From: Anisakis pegreffii
Taxonomy: Eukaryota; Nematoda; Chromadorea; Rhabditida; Anisakidae
DNA length: 64,000 nt
Assembly: GCA_035041965.1 (NCBI GenBank)
Contig: JAPYMA010000487.1
Coordinates: 62,001 to 126,000 of the forward strand
Direction of reading: 5' to 3'
In this document: one piece after another, positions 62,401-64,000 of the stretch
Layout: every line of letters begins with the position of its first letter
How positions within the stretch are numbered: position 1 is the first letter of the stretch
The notes under the pieces: model-generated
Database searches by the model: none
Told to the model about the DNA's origin: nothing
What the model saw: only the letters and a program-made list of their open reading frames with translations
Made by a program: the position numbers and the translations under genes

Positions 62401-63451
62401 GTCAACGTTTCCACGAAACATCACCATTTCATCATCAAACTTTACGCCAGTGTTGTACCGAATAAGTTTCATAATCGAACTCTCATTCGTTGTCACTGAT
62501 GTTCTATTTGAGTTGAATATCGTTGTACGTCGTTTCCAAATGACCATCTCAGAATGCATCTTAATTTCAGTCACAGGGCACTCACGAAAATCGTCACTGA
62601 AGTAGCGTCTGCAATGAAGCATTTAGAACAGAAGAGGATAGTACACGGGCATCTTTCTCCGCAATGCATTCTGTTGGATGTTAACCTGCATACAAAAATT
62701 GCATCTCCTCGAGGACTCTACCATCATGCACAACTCAGATACAGTGCTCCTGAATGCATTATTGCGGTATGTACATCGTTTAACAAGTCGTCGTACCTGC
62801 TCAATGTCATCCATCGTTGATAAACTCTTTATCGATTCAAACCTTCTTCAATGAATATCTCACTAGCCAAGCTCGAATTTTTTTGCTTACTCAGGTGGAT
62901 CAAAGTAATTTGATATAGTGACATTAGGAAAGTTTTGGAAAAAAATGTTCTTCTGCAAAAGTGTTAAACATCAGCCGCATTTGATTCGAGCGCCTTGTTA
63001 GTTTTAACATATGTCAGATGCTGCGATGTACAGTTTACGTCCTCTAACGTTTCAGAATGAGTGGACAACCAAAAGTGATGTGTGGTCATTTGCTGTGAGC
63101 GCATGGGAGATCTTCAGTCGATGCGAGCATCTTCCTTTCGAAAGAATGTCAAACACTGATCTCTTGGAAAATTCGCGACGCATGTACTATAGTGAGAAAG
63201 CGGTCAGTTTCAATTTCGTTGATATTTTACATGAACAAAACCGATAGAATATATACGTTGACTGCACAAAGTTTTTGTGTTTCCAGACGTATTTAAGTTT
63301 TGAATCGACCGTTGCTGGAGACCTGTCGGAGTTGTTGGGCGATTGCTGGCGGACGACAGCCTCGGAGAGACCGACATTCCTCGAAATTCATTGCTTCCTT
63401 TCAGTGCACAACTCGGGTCCGCGCACTTTACAAGACGAAGTAACAAAGTAA
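53493..63451 (+). CDS. Discoidin domain receptor with a predicted pseudokinase domain (signal-peptide exon missing)
   Basis: Twenty phase-matched exons, about 875 codons: 53493-53601, 54127-54202, 55082-55382, 55484-55598, 55911-56020, 56168-56322, 56504-56642, 57009-57069, 57937-57992, 58587-58658, 58902-59118, 59336-59412, 59618-59882, 60244-60303, 60577-60729, 62100-62160, 62250-62341, 62571-62766, 63056-63202 and 63287-63451 (TAA). The F5/8C discoidin domain: CAVQPLGMESGAIDDSQISA, GAWCPKSQI, ITAVETQGRYGNGTGREYST, MRVEVHGC. The second, discoidin-like domain: LLTDGLIASWNP, ELIFEFDQIRNFSSVEVW. A Ser/Thr-rich stalk and membrane span (SSIFIAGLLLLFAFLTCVVC) follow, then a Pro-rich juxtamembrane region. 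The kinase keeps GEGRF, VATK (Lys 60698-60700) and the C-helix Glu (62116-62118). HRD is HGH, DFG is SPR and the activation loop is short; DVWSFAV and CWRTTASERPTF remain. DDRs bind collagen. Exons 57009 and 57937 are less certain. Confidence 0.88.
57193..57390 (+). other. Possible alternative terminal exon of the DDR gene
   Basis: The acceptor GCGAATGCAG at 57192 opens a 63-residue frame (YQYMRDYRFTTLNSQEVVIN, RIPERNRFELKDNHPKKVVA...) ending in TAA. Its incoming phase (2) fits the donor at 57069, but no internal donor restores the phase of later DDR exons. Use of this exon would end the protein before the membrane span, giving a secreted ectodomain. It could also be a chance ORF. Confidence 0.3.
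60154..60210 (+). repeat. 57-bp duplicate of a kinase exon/intron junction (first copy)
   Basis: These 57 bp are repeated at 60695-60751 with one mismatch. The second copy covers the last 35 nt of exon 60577-60729 plus the first 22 nt of its intron. This copy lies alone in the preceding intron, 33 bp before the 60244 exon. The single difference (G for A) falls at the last base before the GT donor. Confidence 0.95.
61036..61874 (-). mobile_element. Non-autonomous hAT element, copy C (839 bp), in a DDR intron
   Basis: It starts CAGTGGTTCTAACG and ends with a decayed terminus (TCTCAACACTG). The flanks TCATATAG (61028-61035) and TCATATAA (61875-61882) form an 8-bp target duplication with one mismatch. 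It is collinear with copy B and inverted relative to copy A. It sits inside the intron 60730-62099, between the exons for the glycine loop/beta-3 Lys and the C-helix. Confidence 0.88.
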
Positions 63452-64000
63452 CTAAATATTTTACCTAGTCGTTTATGAAATATGAATGAATTGTCGTTAT
63501 TTATTGATTATTGGTGAAACTGATGTTTTTGGTGCGAATCAGTGATTTTCAGTCTTCAAATATTTTAACTTCCACGGTTGTAAAACGTCAAATCTCATTC
63601 CAGATGCACTTTCTTCTTGATTCTCTATAAGCCAAGGAGCCGAGGGAGGGGAGGGGAGCTTTCCCCGAGCAGGGAGAAGTGGATGGTGTCATAGGGAATT
63701 CAGGAGATTGATTAATCACGGCTGCTCTATTTTTTCTTAATTCTTCGGTAATATTTTCGATATAGTCATTTGAGCACAAGAAAATGGTTCCATAGTATTA
63801 CAGATGAATGAATGAATGCTCTACAGCAAACATCTTGACCGACAGATCAGCATAGATACTGAGAAATTGTGGCTATGTAGCTAATTGAACAGGGAATAGC
63901 AGTCCGCCATGAAGGGAAAGAGGAATACAAGAAGCGATAGCATGAGAGCCGCTGCTATAAGGGTTCACTAGCACTACTTCTTTCATGTAGCTTGTGTAAC
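63452..64000. other. DDR 3' flank
   Basis: 3'UTR and intergenic DNA. A G-rich run (GAGGGAGGGGAGGGGAGC, 63635-63660) is present. The - strand ORF 63588-63779 has no acceptor that could open it. Nothing else is supported. Confidence 0.4.

Noticed and set aside
63588..63779. - strand ORF ending ...RRKCIWNEI, a possible convergent gene after DDR
   Set aside because: The frame is closed by a stop just upstream, with no AG acceptor and no ATG between, so it cannot be entered as an exon.
1..64000. CRISPR array, prophage or bacterial operon features
   Set aside because: No regularly spaced repeats, no gene-dense co-directional ORFs and no ribosome binding sites. Introns throughout show a eukaryotic genome.

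Overview
This window looks like nematode nuclear DNA. It is AT-rich, with short exons, introns from about 0.1 to 2 kb, TTTCAG-type acceptors, and gene families typical of nematodes. I cannot name the species. All gene models were built by hand by joining ORF segments at splice sites with matching phase.

Layout. (1) 0-8.4 kb: two related protein tyrosine phosphatase (PTP) genes transcribed away from each other. The left one (- strand) runs off the left edge before its catalytic half. The right one (+) keeps the WPD loop and the HCSAGIGRSG active site. Three PTP-domain exons have identical lengths in both genes (130, 137 and 177 nt). A complete ~0.84 kb non-autonomous hAT element with a perfect 8-bp target duplication lies between them. 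(2) 8.4-15 kb: mostly non-coding, with two orphan exon candidates and a - strand ORF split by one stop codon. (3) 15.0-16.4 kb: a complete 4-exon gene for a 256-residue protein with one membrane span near its C-terminus and a possible PP1-docking (SILK-type) motif. (4) 17.4-32.0 kb: a 24-exon long coiled-coil protein ending in a GRIP-like domain, so a trans-Golgi golgin. Its exons carry a series of dynein light chain LC8-like motifs, and one intron holds a second hAT copy. (5) 32-53 kb: largely gene-poor, with a tRNA-Leu-like sequence, a near-perfect 36-bp hairpin, a shortened hAT derivative and several isolated coding-like exons that I could not join into genes. (6) 53.5-63.5 kb: a discoidin domain receptor (DDR) gene with discoidin domains, a transmembrane segment, a juxtamembrane region and a kinase domain. 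The kinase domain has lost both the HRD and DFG motifs and is a predicted pseudokinase. A third hAT copy sits in one of its kinase-domain introns.

The genes are unrelated neighbours rather than an operon. The most interesting signals are the DDR pseudokinase, the LC8-motif series in the golgin, the inverted PTP pair with rapidly diverging N-termini, the dated-looking hAT family, and the possible IL-17-like fragment with an in-frame stop.
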